This document shows positions 1 to 9,106 of a stretch of DNA of 64,000 nucleotides, piece after piece. The translations under genes and the position numbers were made by a program. The notes under the pieces are model-generated. The model was not told where the DNA came from. It searched no databases and saw only the letters and a list, made by a program, of their open reading frames with translations. Where the stretch lies: assembly GCA_963716925.1 (NCBI GenBank), contig CAVQUX010000006.1:806001-870000 (forward strand), in the 5' to 3' direction. The stretch is from DAISKN01 sp963716925 (lineage in GTDB: Bacteria; Acidobacteriota; Vicinamibacteria; Marinacidobacterales; SMYC01). Within the stretch, counting starts at the first letter, position 1. The number at the start of each line of letters is the position of its first letter.

Positions 1-2
1 TT

Positions 3-2171
3 CACACGGGCATGATGCCGCCGTCGTTCGCGCCCCAACCCGAGCCCGAAGTCGTGAACGCGTTCCTGGAAACCGTCGCCACACGAATCGACGGAGCCGC
101 CGCGCGCAACCCCAACCCCGGCCGTCGCACCTTTCAAAGGCTCAACCGTGCCGAGTACGCCCGCTCCGTAAAAGACCTGCTGGCCCTCGAAGTGGACGTC
201 GAAGCGCTCCTCCCCGCCGACACCATCAGCCACAGCTTCGACAACATCGCGGACGTCCAGGGCTTGTCTCCGACGCTGATGGACTCGTACCTGCGCGCAG
301 CCGACCGAATCAGCCGCGAGGCCGTCGGAGATCCCGAGGTCGAGCCCACCGAGACCCGGTACAAAGCTCCGAAGACCGCCTCTCAGGTCGGACAGGTCGA
401 GGGAGCGCCGTTCGGAACCCGCGGCGGAGTATCCGTCGTGCACAACTTCCCCGCCGACGGCGAGTACGTCTTCCGCATCGAGCTCCACGCTTCACCCGAA
501 GGCTACCTCTTCGGGCAGACCTCCGAAGGGGAGCAAATCGACGTCTCGATCGACGGCGGGAGGGTCGCGCTCGTGGACGTCGACCCGCTGATGTCGGAAG
601 AGGACGAGGCGGGGATGAACCTCGGGACCGGCCCGATCTCCGTGAAGGCGGGCTCCCACCGCGTGTCGGCGGCGTTTCTCGTGAAAGGCGAATCCCCCAT
701 CGACGACCTGATCACGCCGATCGAGCACACCCTCGCCGACGGCGAGATCGGAATCGACTACGGCGTGACCACCTTCCCCCACCTGCGCGACCTTTCGATC
801 GCCGGCCCGCTCCGGGTGACGGGGGTCTCCGATACCGTGAGCCGCCGCAGAATCTTCCGCTGCCGTCCGACCTCGGCGGAAGAGGAGCTCCCCTGCGCCG
901 AGGACATCCTGAAGCATCTCGCGACCCGCGCCTACCGGAGGCCGATGGTCGATTCCGATCTCGAAGCGCTCCTGTCCTTCTACGCCATCGGCCGCGAGGA
1001 GCGGGATTTCGAGAGCGGCATCCGGATGGGTCTCCAGGCGATTCTTTCGAGCCCGAGCTTCGTCTTCCGGCTGGAAAGTACGCCGGAGGAAGCGGCCCCG
1101 GGCGAGAGCTACCGCGTCGCCGATCTCGACCTCGCCTCCCGCTTGTCGTTTTTCCTCTGGGCCAGCGCTCCCGACGAGGAGATCCTCGCGCTCGCGAGCG
1201 AGGGGAGGCTGTCGGAGCCTTCGACCCTCGAGAAGCAGGTGCGCCGGATGCTTCTCGATCCCCGGGCCGAGGCGCTCGCGACCCGCTTCGCGTCGCAGTG
1301 GCTTCGACTGCAGGATCTCGAGAAGCTCCACCCGGACGCGATCCTCTATCCTTATTATGATGCCACCCTCGCCCAGGCGATGAAGCGCGAGACCGAGCTC
1401 TTCTTCCTCCACCTCATTCGCGAGGACCGGAGCGTCCTGGAGCTGCTGACGGCCGACTACTCTTTCGTCAACGAGCGCCTCGCGCGGCACTACCAGGTTC
1501 CGAACGTGAGCGGCGGCGGCTTCCGCCGCGTCGAACTCGACGGCGTGAACCAGAACCGCCGGGGCATCCTCGGTCAGGGGAGCATCCTGACCCTGACCTC
1601 CGTCGCGAACCGCACCTCTCCCGTCCAACGGGGCAAATGGGTCATGGAAGTGCTCCTCGGGAGCCCCCCTCCCCCACCGCCGCCGAACGTGCCCGCCCTC
1701 GAGGAAACGAAAGCGATTGCCCGGGATCGAGTTCTCACGATCCGGGAACGAATGGAGGAGCACCGCTCGAATCCGGCCTGCACCTCCTGTCACAAGGTGA
1801 TCGATCCCATCGGGCTCGCCCTCGAGAACTTCGACGTGACCGGGGCCTGGCGCACGAAGGACGGCGGCGCCCCCGTGGACGCCTCGGGAGAGCTCTACGA
1901 CGGTACGCCGATCGACGGCCCTCTCGGCCTTCGGGACGCGCTCTTGAAGCGCTCCGACGCGGTCATCCTGAGCTTCACCGAGAGCCTTCTGACCTATGCG
2001 CTCGGCCGCAGGGTCGAGTACTACGACATGCCGGCGGTTCGAACGATCGTCCGGAATGCGGCGGCGAACGACCACCGCATGTCTTCGTACATTCTTGGAG
2101 TCGTTACCAGCGCGCCGTTCCAGATGAGCCGCGCCGACGGCGCACCCTTCCCGGCCACCGAGATTCACTGA
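3..2171 (+). CDS. DUF1592/DUF1588 family protein, 5'-truncated by window
   Basis: The frame is open from base 3, before the first Met, so the N-terminus lies outside the window. The first residues (MMPPSFAPQPEPE) look like the tail of a planctomycete-type cytochrome c domain. Domains in order: DUF1587 (RRTFQRLNRAEY, about residue 40), DUF1595 (about 300-355), DUF1592 (about 365-490), DUF1588 with NRRGILGQGSIL, and DUF1585 with a CTSCH heme-type motif near residue 590. Such proteins are thought to be secreted or periplasmic and are common in Acidobacteriota and Planctomycetota, but their reaction is not established. The DUF1552 gene follows after 19 nt, the usual partner, so the two are probably one operon. 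Family assignment is secure; function is unknown. Confidence 0.9.
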   Translation, partial: HTGMMPPSFAPQPEPEVVNAFLETVATRIDGAAARNPNPGRRTFQRLNRAEYARSVKDLLALEVDVEALLPADTISHSFDNIADVQGLSPTLMDSYLRAADRISREAVGDPEVEPTETRYKAPKTASQVGQVEGAPFGTRGGVSVVHNFPADGEYVFRIELHASPEGYLFGQTSEGEQIDVSIDGGRVALVDVDPLMSEEDEAGMNLGTGPISVKAGSHRVSAAFLVKGESPIDDLITPIEHTLADGEIGIDYGVTTFPHLRDLSIAGPLRVTGVSDTVSRRRIFRCRPTSAEEELPCAEDILKHLATRAYRRPMVDSDLEALLSFYAIGREERDFESGIRMGLQAILSSPSFVFRLESTPEEAAPGESYRVADLDLASRLSFFLWASAPDEEILALASEGRLSEPSTLEKQVRRMLLDPRAEALATRFASQWLRLQDLEKLHPDAILYPYYDATLAQAMKRETELFFLHLIREDRSVLELLTADYSFVNERLARHYQVPNVSGGGFRRVELDGVNQNRRGILGQGSILTLTSVANRTSPVQRGKWVMEVLLGSPPPPPPPNVPALEETKAIARDRVLTIRERMEEHRSNPACTSCHKVIDPIGLALENFDVTGAWRTKDGGAPVDASGELYDGTPIDGPLGLRDALLKRSDAVILSFTESLLTYALGRRVEYYDMPAVRTIVRNAAANDHRMSSYILGVVTSAPFQMSRADGAPFPATEIH

Positions 2172-2190
2172 GACCAGGAGCCGAGTCCCG

Positions 2191-3609
2191 ATGTACGTCG
2201 TAACCAACAAACACCTCTCCCGCAGGTCGGTCCTTCGAGGAATGGGGGCGACCGTCGCTCTTCCTTACCTTTCCGCGATGCTCCCCGCGAGCAAGCTCAC
2301 CGCGGCGCCCGCGCCTTCCCGCACGCGCCTCGTCGCCATCGAGATGGTCCACGGCGCCGCCGGAAGCAACTCCATCGGGATCCAGAAGAACCTCTGGGCG
2401 CCCGCGGCGGTGGGCCGCGATTTCGACCTCACGCCGTCGAGCCTGAGCCCGCTCGAGCCGTATCGGGAGCACATCACCATCGTCAGCAACACCGACATCC
2501 GCAACGCCGAGGCCTTCACTTCTCCCGAGATCGGCGGAGATCACTTCCGTTCGAGCTCGGTGTTCCTGACCCAGTCGCACCCGACGCAGACCGAGGGCTC
2601 GGACGTCCACGTGGGAACGTCGCTCGACCAGATCTACGCGCAGCGCTTCGGTCAGGAGACGCCCATCCCCTCGATGCAGCTCGCGATCGAGAACGTGGAC
2701 CAGGCGGGCGGCTGCTCCTACGGCTACGCCTGCGTCTACATGGACACCATCAGCTGGGCCTCGCCGACCTCGCCGCTACCGATGATCCGCGACCCGCGGC
2801 TGGCGTTCGACCAGCTCTTCGGCTCCGGAGGAACGCCGGAGAAGCGCGCGGCGCGGCGCCGGGCGCAGCAGAGCATCCTCGACTGGATCCCCGACGAGGT
2901 GGCGAGGCTGAAGAGGAGCCTCGGTCCGGAAGACCGCGGCCGTCTCGACGATTACCTGGAGAACATCCGGGAGATCGAGCGGCGAATCCAGAAAGTCGAG
3001 GAGCGCAATACGAGCGCCATGAAGGATGACACGAGGGAGCTCCCCGACGCGCCCATCGGCGTCCCCGACTCCTACGGCGAGCACGTGGAGCTGATGTTCG
3101 ACCTCATGACGCTCGCGTTCGAAGCGGACCTCACCCGCGTGTTCTCGTTCAAGATGAGCCGCGACGTGTCGGGGCGGGTTTTCCCCGAGAGCGGCGTCCT
3201 CGAGGGTTTCCACAACGCGTCCCATCATCGCGGGCAGGAAAAGACGGTGGTCGAGCTCTCGAAGATCAATCGCTACCACGTGAGCCTCATCCCGTACTTC
3301 CTCGAGAAGCTGAAGAGCTCCGAAGAAGCCGGGGCCAATCTCCTCCAGAACACGGTGATCCTCTACGGCTCGCCCATCGGAGATCCGAACATCCACAATC
3401 ACAAGCGGTGCCCGCTGTTCCTCGCGGGTCACGGCGGCGGCCGCATCCCCGGAGGCCTGCACCTCAAGGCCGCGGACGAAACGCCGATGGCGAACGTGAT
3501 GCTGACCTTGCTCCACGATCTCGGCCTCGACGACCTGGAGTCCTTCGGCGACAGCACGGGTGAGTTCGACCTGAGCGGGAGCGAGCTCGCGACGGTGGCT
3601 ACGTCATGA
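2191..3609 (+). CDS. DUF1552 domain protein with Tat signal
   Basis: 472 aa. The N-terminus has a twin-arginine signal (SRRSVLRGMGATVALPYL), so export in folded form by Tat is likely. The rest matches the DUF1552 family, which is nearly always encoded directly downstream of a DUF1592 protein, as here. Some authors compare the family with DUF1501/sulfatase-like exported proteins, but no activity is established. The stop overlaps the ankyrin gene start by 4 nt (ATGA), indicating translational coupling. The ATG is preceded by AGGAG-like bases near 2175. Confidence 0.9.
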   Translation: MYVVTNKHLSRRSVLRGMGATVALPYLSAMLPASKLTAAPAPSRTRLVAIEMVHGAAGSNSIGIQKNLWAPAAVGRDFDLTPSSLSPLEPYREHITIVSNTDIRNAEAFTSPEIGGDHFRSSSVFLTQSHPTQTEGSDVHVGTSLDQIYAQRFGQETPIPSMQLAIENVDQAGGCSYGYACVYMDTISWASPTSPLPMIRDPRLAFDQLFGSGGTPEKRAARRRAQQSILDWIPDEVARLKRSLGPEDRGRLDDYLENIREIERRIQKVEERNTSAMKDDTRELPDAPIGVPDSYGEHVELMFDLMTLAFEADLTRVFSFKMSRDVSGRVFPESGVLEGFHNASHHRGQEKTVVELSKINRYHVSLIPYFLEKLKSSEEAGANLLQNTVILYGSPIGDPNIHNHKRCPLFLAGHGGGRIPGGLHLKAADETPMANVMLTLLHDLGLDDLESFGDSTGEFDLSGSELATVATS

Positions 3610-5417
3610 GACGCGAGGCACTCGCGATCCTCCCGGCGCTCGCGCTCATCGCCGCGGGGCCGCTCGACGTGGCAACGAGTCCGGCCCCGGTGGCGGACGC
3701 CGGCCAGGCGGGAGAACGGGAGACCGTGCGCTCCCTGCTGAAAGAGGGAGCCGACGTCAATGCCGCCCAGGGCGACGGAATGACCGCGCTCCACTGGTCC
3801 GCGCTCGCGAACGACGTGGAGACCGCGGCGATGCTCCTCTACGCCGGGGCCAACGTCAAAGCCGCGACCCGGCTCGGCGGTTACACTCCTCTCATCCTCG
3901 CGAGCCGGAGCGGGCATGCGGCGATGGTGGAAACGCTTCTGAACGCCGGGGCCGACCCCGAGCTGGCCACGAGCACGGGAGCGACCCCGTTGATGCTCGC
4001 GGCCGCCTCCGGAAGCGAAGATGCGGTGCGGCTCCTCCTCGCGCGCGGAGCCGCGGTCGACGCGAAGGAGTCGAAGAGAAGCGAGACCGCCCTGATGTTC
4101 GCCGCGGCGTCCAATCGAGCGGAGGTCGTCGCCCTCCTTCTATCGAGCGGCGCGGACCCGGCAATCACGACGAGTCTGGTCGACGCTCCCACCCTGACCA
4201 AGGCGGCCGACGATGCCTACAAGAAGAGGATGGACCGTCTGCGCCTTCTGAGAGAGGAGCGCGCGAAGGAAGCGGCGGCCTCTGTGGAAGCGAAGGCCGC
4301 GCCCGCGAAAGAGGGCGAGGCGGAATCCAAGGGCGGAGGAAACGTCTTCGGAAAGCTCTTCGGCTGGATGGCGCCCGAAAAGGATCCGAAGAAGGAATCG
4401 AACGAGCGCCGCGAACGTCCGACCTTCGGGGACCTCGTCGGCGTCCAGGGCGGGATGACGGCGCTCCTCCTCGCGGCGCGTCAGGGACACCTCGAGACGG
4501 TTGCCGCGCTCCTCGATCAGGGGGCCGACGTCAACCAGGTGAGCGAGGGAAGCAAGACGAGCCCGCTCCTCGTCGCCGCCATGAACGGCCGATTCGATCT
4601 CGCGAAGTACCTCCTCGACCGGGGAGCGGATCCGAACCTCGCGGGCGAGCCCGCGGGGGTGACTCCGCTCTACGCCGTCATCAATCTCGCGTGGGCGCCC
4701 CACACCGGCTACCCGCAGCCGACGGCGCAGCAGCAGCAGCAGCTGACGCACCTCGACCTGATGAAAGCCCTCCTCGACAAGGGCGCCGACCCCAACGTCC
4801 GCCTGAAGAAGAAGGTCTGGTTCATGGGATACAACTTCGACCGCTCGGGGATCGACGAGGCCGGGGCGACCCCGTTCTGGCGCGCCGCCTACGGGAGCGA
4901 CGTCCCCGCGATGAAGCTTCTGAAGTCCTATGGCGCGGATCCGGGCATCCCGACCAAGGCGCCTCCCGAGCGCCCCCGGGTGGGAAACCAGCAGGGCCGG
5001 GAGATGAAGGACGTTTCGGGCCTTCCCCCCGTCCCCGTGGGAGGCCCGGCGATAACCCCGCTCCACGCGGCCGCGGGTGCGGGGTTCGGCGAGGGTTTCG
5101 CGGCGAACGACTATCACAATCACCCCGCGGGATTTCTCCCGGCGGTCAAGTACCTGGTCGAGGAGTGCGGGGCCGACGTGAACGCCCGGGACCACGAGGG
5201 CGGGACTCCCCTCCACAACGCGGCGGCCCGTGGCGACGTCGAAATGATCGAGTATCTCGTTTCGAAGGGGGCCGACGTGAAGGCGGTGAACCGCGAAGGC
5301 CAGACCACGGCCGACATGGCGAACGGCCCGGTGCAGAGGACGCAGCCGTTTCCCGAAGCGGTGAAGCTCCTGATGAGCCTCGGGGCCAAGAACAACAACA
5401 AGTGCGTTTCCTGCTGA
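3606..5417 (+). CDS. Secreted ankyrin-repeat protein
   Basis: 603 aa. A hydrophobic N-terminus (ALAILPALALIAAG region) acts as a probable signal peptide. Ankyrin repeats of about 33 aa run from residue 35 to 195 (repeated GADVNAA...G.TALHWSA pattern). A Lys/Glu-rich linker (about 205-275) follows, then more ankyrin repeats from about 280 to 590. The protein ends NNNKCVSC. Ankyrin arrays mediate protein-protein contacts. It is the third gene of the DUF1592-DUF1552-ankyrin set, a recurrent arrangement, so it may be a partner or scaffold for those exported proteins; that is inference. The start overlaps the DUF1552 stop. Confidence 0.88.
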   Translation: MRREALAILPALALIAAGPLDVATSPAPVADAGQAGERETVRSLLKEGADVNAAQGDGMTALHWSALANDVETAAMLLYAGANVKAATRLGGYTPLILASRSGHAAMVETLLNAGADPELATSTGATPLMLAAASGSEDAVRLLLARGAAVDAKESKRSETALMFAAASNRAEVVALLLSSGADPAITTSLVDAPTLTKAADDAYKKRMDRLRLLREERAKEAAASVEAKAAPAKEGEAESKGGGNVFGKLFGWMAPEKDPKKESNERRERPTFGDLVGVQGGMTALLLAARQGHLETVAALLDQGADVNQVSEGSKTSPLLVAAMNGRFDLAKYLLDRGADPNLAGEPAGVTPLYAVINLAWAPHTGYPQPTAQQQQQLTHLDLMKALLDKGADPNVRLKKKVWFMGYNFDRSGIDEAGATPFWRAAYGSDVPAMKLLKSYGADPGIPTKAPPERPRVGNQQGREMKDVSGLPPVPVGGPAITPLHAAAGAGFGEGFAANDYHNHPAGFLPAVKYLVEECGADVNARDHEGGTPLHNAAARGDVEMIEYLVSKGADVKAVNREGQTTADMANGPVQRTQPFPEAVKLLMSLGAKNNNKCVSC

Positions 5418-5421
5418 GCGG

Positions 5422-6411
5422 CTATTCCCCGAAGAGAAACGAAAGCAAAGCGAAGCGCTCGCCCGAGGTCACCTCGGTCACCTCGTGCAGGAGCGAGCAG
5501 GAGAACAGGAGCGCCTCGCCGGCGGCCGGTCGATACCGCATGGGGCCGTATTCGGGAAACGAGAGCTCCCCGCCTTCGTAAGCCTCGTTCAGGTTGAGGC
5601 TCAGAGCGAAACGGCGGTGAGCGGTGGCCGGGCTGAGGTTGTCGCGATGAGCCCGGAAGAACCCGCGGGTCACGCTGTCGTAGCGCACGATCTTGAATCC
5701 CTCGAACCGGGTGGCGGGATAGGAAAAGGCGCGGCGCACCTCGGGAAGCACGCACCGCCCTATGACGCGAGCGAGCGTCTTCAGGAGCGACTCGTCGGTG
5801 ACGGTGTGATCGCGCCTCCGCTTCAGCTCGCTTCTGAGGGCGTGGGTGCGCGTCTGGTACTCCGACGTTTCGACGCCCGTCTCCTGGTTGCCGCACGTTC
5901 GCCACACCGTAACCAGTCGCTCGCAGACCTCGGGCTCGAGCACGCGGGGGACGAGGAGAACCGGGGCCTGGGCCCGCAGCACCCGAGGCTCCACCGGAAG
6001 GAGCTCCGAGACCGCATCGCACACCGACGCGGCGAGGGCGCTCGCCATCGGGGCCTCCGTTTCAAGGATCCGGAGCACCCGTAGGGCGGGGTCCAGAACC
6101 ACGAGGCGCCCCTTTCCTTCCGACACGCCGTATACCGCGGATACGGTACCGTCGGCATCGACGAAGACACGCGCATGGAGCTTCGTTCTCGGCTCGCGGC
6201 GGGCGACGACGAACGTCGTCAGATCTCGAAGCGCCTCGAAGAGCGCCGAGCTGTTGTCTTCGGCGTGAAACGGGGGGAATACGAGAATGGTGGGCGCGCC
6301 GCCGGCGCATCCGTAGAATCGCGTCGGGGTCCCGCCGCAAGGGAGAACGAAATCGGGAGCGCGCTCGCCCCGGTTGAGTTTCGAGACAACCCCGTCGGGC
6401 CCGTCAGGCAC
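5422..6411 (-). CDS. Redoxin-like domain fused to 2OG-Fe(II) oxygenase
   Basis: 329 aa, GTG start. The N-terminal part (about 12-130) has an AhpC/TSA-type thioredoxin fold (GERAPDFVLP) but not the peroxidatic Pxxx(T/S)xxC motif, so peroxidase activity is doubtful. The C-terminal part (about 165-329) is a 2-oxoglutarate/Fe(II) dioxygenase of the prolyl 4-hydroxylase type. It has an HRD iron-binding pair near residue 254, a distal His in LLHEV near 308 and the 2OG-binding Arg in GERFALLSF. The likely reaction is oxidative hydroxylation of an unknown, perhaps protein, substrate. It is tail-to-tail with the ankyrin gene (4 nt apart) and stands alone on this strand. Confidence 0.85.
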   Translation of the reverse strand: MPDGPDGVVSKLNRGERAPDFVLPCGGTPTRFYGCAGGAPTILVFPPFHAEDNSSALFEALRDLTTFVVARREPRTKLHARVFVDADGTVSAVYGVSEGKGRLVVLDPALRVLRILETEAPMASALAASVCDAVSELLPVEPRVLRAQAPVLLVPRVLEPEVCERLVTVWRTCGNQETGVETSEYQTRTHALRSELKRRRDHTVTDESLLKTLARVIGRCVLPEVRRAFSYPATRFEGFKIVRYDSVTRGFFRAHRDNLSPATAHRRFALSLNLNEAYEGGELSFPEYGPMRYRPAAGEALLFSCSLLHEVTEVTSGERFALLSFLFGE

Positions 6412-6455
6412 GTCCGGAGTATACCGGTTTGGTCCCGGCGAGACGGAGCCCCGCC

Positions 6456-6830
6456 CTAGTTTGCGGCGAAGTCCGTTTCTCTCACGGTGACCTCGACGGC
6501 CCGGTCATCGCCCCGGGGAAGGGCCTCTCCCCGATTCTGCCAATACCCGATCTCCCTCGTGATGGCCTGCTTCATGGCATGGACGTAGTCCGGCCAACCG
6601 AGCTTTCGCACACCCAGGAGCTCGATTTTGGAGCAGGTGGCTCCATATAGCGTGAGCAGGAAGGCCGGTCCCACCTGCCCCCCGCCTCGTTGTTGAACCC
6701 GGTACTTGCCGAGGGTCCCGGTATCGACCAGACGAACGATCTCGCGATCGCGAAGGACCTCGCTTCCGGCTTGCACCGCGGGAAACGGCTCGGAGAGGAG
6801 AGGGGCGCTTTCAATGGCTGCGGTATGCAT
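6456..6830 (-). CDS. Hypothetical protein, last gene of groESL operon
   Basis: 124 aa, not recognised. Its ATG lies inside groEL (20-nt overlap) and is preceded by a perfect AGGAGG with 5-nt spacing, so it is translated and coupled to groEL. No signal peptide or membrane segment. A central segment (about 55-100) has LLTLYGATCSKIELLG and an aromatic stretch WPDYVHAMK. As the last gene of a chaperonin operon it could be a substrate or cofactor of this GroEL; that is inference from position only. Confidence 0.7.
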   Translation of the reverse strand: MHTAAIESAPLLSEPFPAVQAGSEVLRDREIVRLVDTGTLGKYRVQQRGGGQVGPAFLLTLYGATCSKIELLGVRKLGWPDYVHAMKQAITREIGYWQNRGEALPRGDDRAVEVTVRETDFAAN

Positions 6831-8454
6831 GAGTCCTCCTCGCGGAGGGCCTCGCCTTCCGCTCTTCCGATTTCTCCGGTCTCTCCGACACCAGGGCTTC
6901 CGTCGTCAGCATCAATCCGGCCACGGATGCCGCGTTCTGCAGCGCGCAGCGCACCACTTTCGCGGGATCGATGACACCGGCCTTCACCAGGTCGCCATAC
7001 TTCCCCGTCTCGGCGTTGAAGCCGTGGTCGCCGGCCAGCTCTTTCACCTTCGAGAGCACGATTGCGCCCTCTTGCCCTGCGTTCTGGGCGATCCATCGAA
7101 GAGGCTCCCCGATGGCCCGGCCCACGATCGCGACCCCGATGCGCTCGTCGTCGGTCAGTTCATTATCCTTGAGGAGCGCCGTCAATGCGGCACCGGCACG
7201 CAGCAGGGCGACTCCGCCACCGGCGACGACCCCTTCCTCGGCAGCGGCCTTGGTCGCGTGCATGGCGTCCTCTACGCGGGCTTTCTTCTCTTTCATTTCC
7301 GTCTCGGTGGCGGCGCCGACTTTGATGAGCGCCAGTCCAGCGGTGAGCTTCGCCATGCGCTCCTGGAGCTTCTCCCGATCGTAGTCGGAGGTCGTCTCCT
7401 CGATTCGGTTTCGCATCTGCCGGACGCGTCCCTCGATATCGGCCTTTTTTCCCGCACCCTCGACCAGGGTCGCGCTGTCTCTGGTCACGATGACTTTCTT
7501 GGCCCGGCCGAGGTCCGCGAGCTCGACGTTCTCCAGCTTGATTCCGAGATCGTCGAAAATGGCCTTCCCGCCGGTCAAGACGGCAATGTCTTCCATCATG
7601 TCCTTGCGACGGTCGCCGTAGCCGGGGGCCTTCACCGCCACGGCCTGGAGCGTGCCGCGGAGCTTGTTCACAACGAGCGTCGAGAGGGCCTCCCCTTCCA
7701 CGTCTTCCGAGATGACGAGAAGCGGTCGACCCGCCTGGGCCACCTTCTCGAGAAGAGGCAGCAGGGCGTTGATGGCCGACAGTTTCTTCTCGTGGATCAG
7801 AACGTACGCGTCCTCGAGCACCGCTTCCATCCGCTCGGGGTCGGTGACGAAGTAAGGCGACAGGTAGCCCCGGTCGAACTCCGTGCCCTCCACGATCTCG
7901 AGCGTCGTTTCCAGGGTCTTGCCCTCTTCCACCTGGATGACGCCGTCCTTACCCACCTTCTCCATCGCCTCGGCGATGATGCGGCCGATGGAAACGTCTC
8001 CATTCGCGGAGATGGTTCCCACTTGAGCGATCATGCTCCCCTTGACCGGCCTCGAGAGCTTTTCGACGCCGGCGACGACCGACGCGACCGCGCGATCGAT
8101 CCCGCGTCTCAGATCCATGGGGCTGACGCCCGACGCGACGCTCCTCAAGCCTTCGCGATAGATCGCGTGAGCCAGCACCGTGGCCGTCGTCGTGCCGTCG
8201 CCCGCGACGTCCGACGTCTTCGAGGCCACTTCCCGCGCCATCTGAGCCCCGAGGCTCTCCATCGGGTTCTCGAGGTCGATCTCTCTGGCCACGGTCACGC
8301 CGTCCCTGGTGACCACCGGCGAGCCCCATTTCTTGTCGATTACGACATTGCGGCCGCCGGGACCGAGCGTCACCCGGACGGCTCCGGCGAGCTTCTCCAC
8401 ACCTCTGAGCATCGCCTGTCGCGCATTCTCATCGTAGCTGACTTGCTTGGACAC
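6811..8454 (-). CDS. groL: Chaperonin GroEL, variant with basic C-terminal tail
   Basis: 547 aa, GTG start with AAGGA upstream. It forms the 60-kDa chaperonin ring that folds proteins with GroES and ATP. Hallmarks: GDGTTTAT nucleotide loop (residues 85-92), GTEFDRGYLSPYF, the apical domain, VEDAMHATKAAAEEGVVAGGG with the ATPase Asp, and VAGLMLTTE at the end of the equatorial domain. The last 20 residues are Lys/Arg-rich (KSEERKARPSARRTHAYRSH) and replace the Gly-Gly-Met tail that normally lines the cavity floor. This suggests a specialised paralogue and a second, standard groEL elsewhere in the genome (not visible here). It is 11 nt downstream of groES. Confidence 0.96.
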   Translation of the reverse strand: MSKQVSYDENARQAMLRGVEKLAGAVRVTLGPGGRNVVIDKKWGSPVVTRDGVTVAREIDLENPMESLGAQMAREVASKTSDVAGDGTTTATVLAHAIYREGLRSVASGVSPMDLRRGIDRAVASVVAGVEKLSRPVKGSMIAQVGTISANGDVSIGRIIAEAMEKVGKDGVIQVEEGKTLETTLEIVEGTEFDRGYLSPYFVTDPERMEAVLEDAYVLIHEKKLSAINALLPLLEKVAQAGRPLLVISEDVEGEALSTLVVNKLRGTLQAVAVKAPGYGDRRKDMMEDIAVLTGGKAIFDDLGIKLENVELADLGRAKKVIVTRDSATLVEGAGKKADIEGRVRQMRNRIEETTSDYDREKLQERMAKLTAGLALIKVGAATETEMKEKKARVEDAMHATKAAAEEGVVAGGGVALLRAGAALTALLKDNELTDDERIGVAIVGRAIGEPLRWIAQNAGQEGAIVLSKVKELAGDHGFNAETGKYGDLVKAGVIDPAKVVRCALQNAASVAGLMLTTEALVSERPEKSEERKARPSARRTHAYRSH

Positions 8455-8465
8455 GGTTTTTTTCC

Positions 8466-8753
8466 TTACTCCAGGATGCCGAGGACGTCGTCCTCGCGAA
8501 GGATGAGGTACTCGATGCCGTCGAGACGGACCTCCGAGCCCGCGTATCTGCCGATGATCACTTTCGCCCCCTTCTTGACCTCCAGAGGTACTCGCACGCC
8601 TTCGTCGAGCACTTTGCCCGAGCCCACGGCTACCACCTTCGCGGTCATGGGTTTCTCTTTCGCGGTATCGGGGACGTGCAGTCCTCCGACTTTCCGGTCA
8701 CCCTCTTCGATTCGAAGGGCCACGATATGATCGTTCAACGGTCGAATGTTCAC
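8466..8753 (-). CDS. groS: Co-chaperonin GroES
   Basis: 95 aa, the normal length for the Cpn10 family. It starts with GTG behind a strong AGGGAGG at 6-nt spacing. The N-terminal IRPLNDHIVALRI, the mobile loop around residues 17-33 (EEGDRKVGGLHVPDTA) and the C-terminal DGIEYLILREDDVLGILE are typical. GroES caps the GroEL ring. It lies between the 56-aa gene and groEL on one transcript driven by the promoter at 9032-9060. No CIRCE/HrcA operator is present. Confidence 0.96.
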   Translation of the reverse strand: MNIRPLNDHIVALRIEEGDRKVGGLHVPDTAKEKPMTAKVVAVGSGKVLDEGVRVPLEVKKGAKVIIGRYAGSEVRLDGIEYLILREDDVLGILE

Positions 8754-8778
8754 TGTCTGCCTCCCTGTGATTCGAGAA

Positions 8779-8949
8779 CTATCGCGTCTTGCCGGAGTCC
8801 TGCGCGCTCATCGGCGCCCTGGCCACCTCAAGCGCCGGGACTTGCCGTCCCGCAAGCTCGAGCACTCTCTCAGAACCGGTTTTCTGGAAGCGGCGTCTCC
8901 GCTCGACCCAGCCGTCGAGCTTGCGGCTCCAGTGTTTCCATAACTTCAT
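8779..8949 (-). CDS. 56-aa basic protein with GWVERR motif
   Basis: A small gene that opens the chaperonin operon. Its ATG has an excellent GAGGAGG at about 7-nt spacing, and it ends 25 nt before groES. The product begins MKLWKHWSRKLDGWVERRRR and is strongly basic and Trp-rich at the N-terminus, with no signal peptide. The core GWV[DE]RR followed two residues later by an aromatic residue recurs in the 50-aa protein at 24043-24195, which belongs to another operon with the same promoter box. I recognise no family. The ribosome-binding site and operon position make it a likely real gene. Confidence 0.7.
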   Translation of the reverse strand: MKLWKHWSRKLDGWVERRRRFQKTGSERVLELAGRQVPALEVARAPMSAQDSGKTR

Positions 8950-9031
8950 GTCAGCCTCCTCGGTGCAGGTGGCCGAGTCCCGTTCAGGGAACCTGACCCG
9001 TTCAGATGACCTGGGTCCTCAGCCGCCACCC

Positions 9032-9060
9032 ACTATCGGCTAATTAACTTGAATTGTCAA
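9032..9060 (-). promoter_or_regulatory. Sigma-70-type promoter of the groES operon
   Basis: On the minus strand: TTGACA (9060-9055), 17-bp spacer, GATAGT (9037-9032); predicted +1 near 9025, giving a 76-nt leader to the 56-aa gene. The -35 overlaps a perfect inverted repeat ACTTGAATTGTCAAGT (9047-9062), a possible repressor site. The -35 to -10 segment agrees at 23 of 29 positions with the promoter at 10719-10747. Confidence 0.7.
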
Positions 9061-9088
9061 GTGAGTGAGAGTCTGGAACCAATCTAGA

Positions 9089-9106
9089 TAATCACTTTTG
9101 GTTAAC
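9089..9106 (-). promoter_or_regulatory. Shared activator-type box upstream of groES operon
   Basis: Read in the direction of transcription: GTTAAC-CAAAA-GTGATTA. It ends 28 bp upstream of the -35, and its centre is 72.5 bp upstream of the predicted +1. The same GTTAAY-N5-RTGRTTA pattern occurs at 10674-10691 and 24747-24764 in matching orientation and position. The flanking 11-mer GGTTAACTCAG (9100-9110) is also present at 10673-10683. Confidence 0.6.

Noticed and set aside
6706..8730. 674-codon frame antisense to groEL
   Set aside because: Shadow frame: composition mirrors groEL codons and there is no family similarity.
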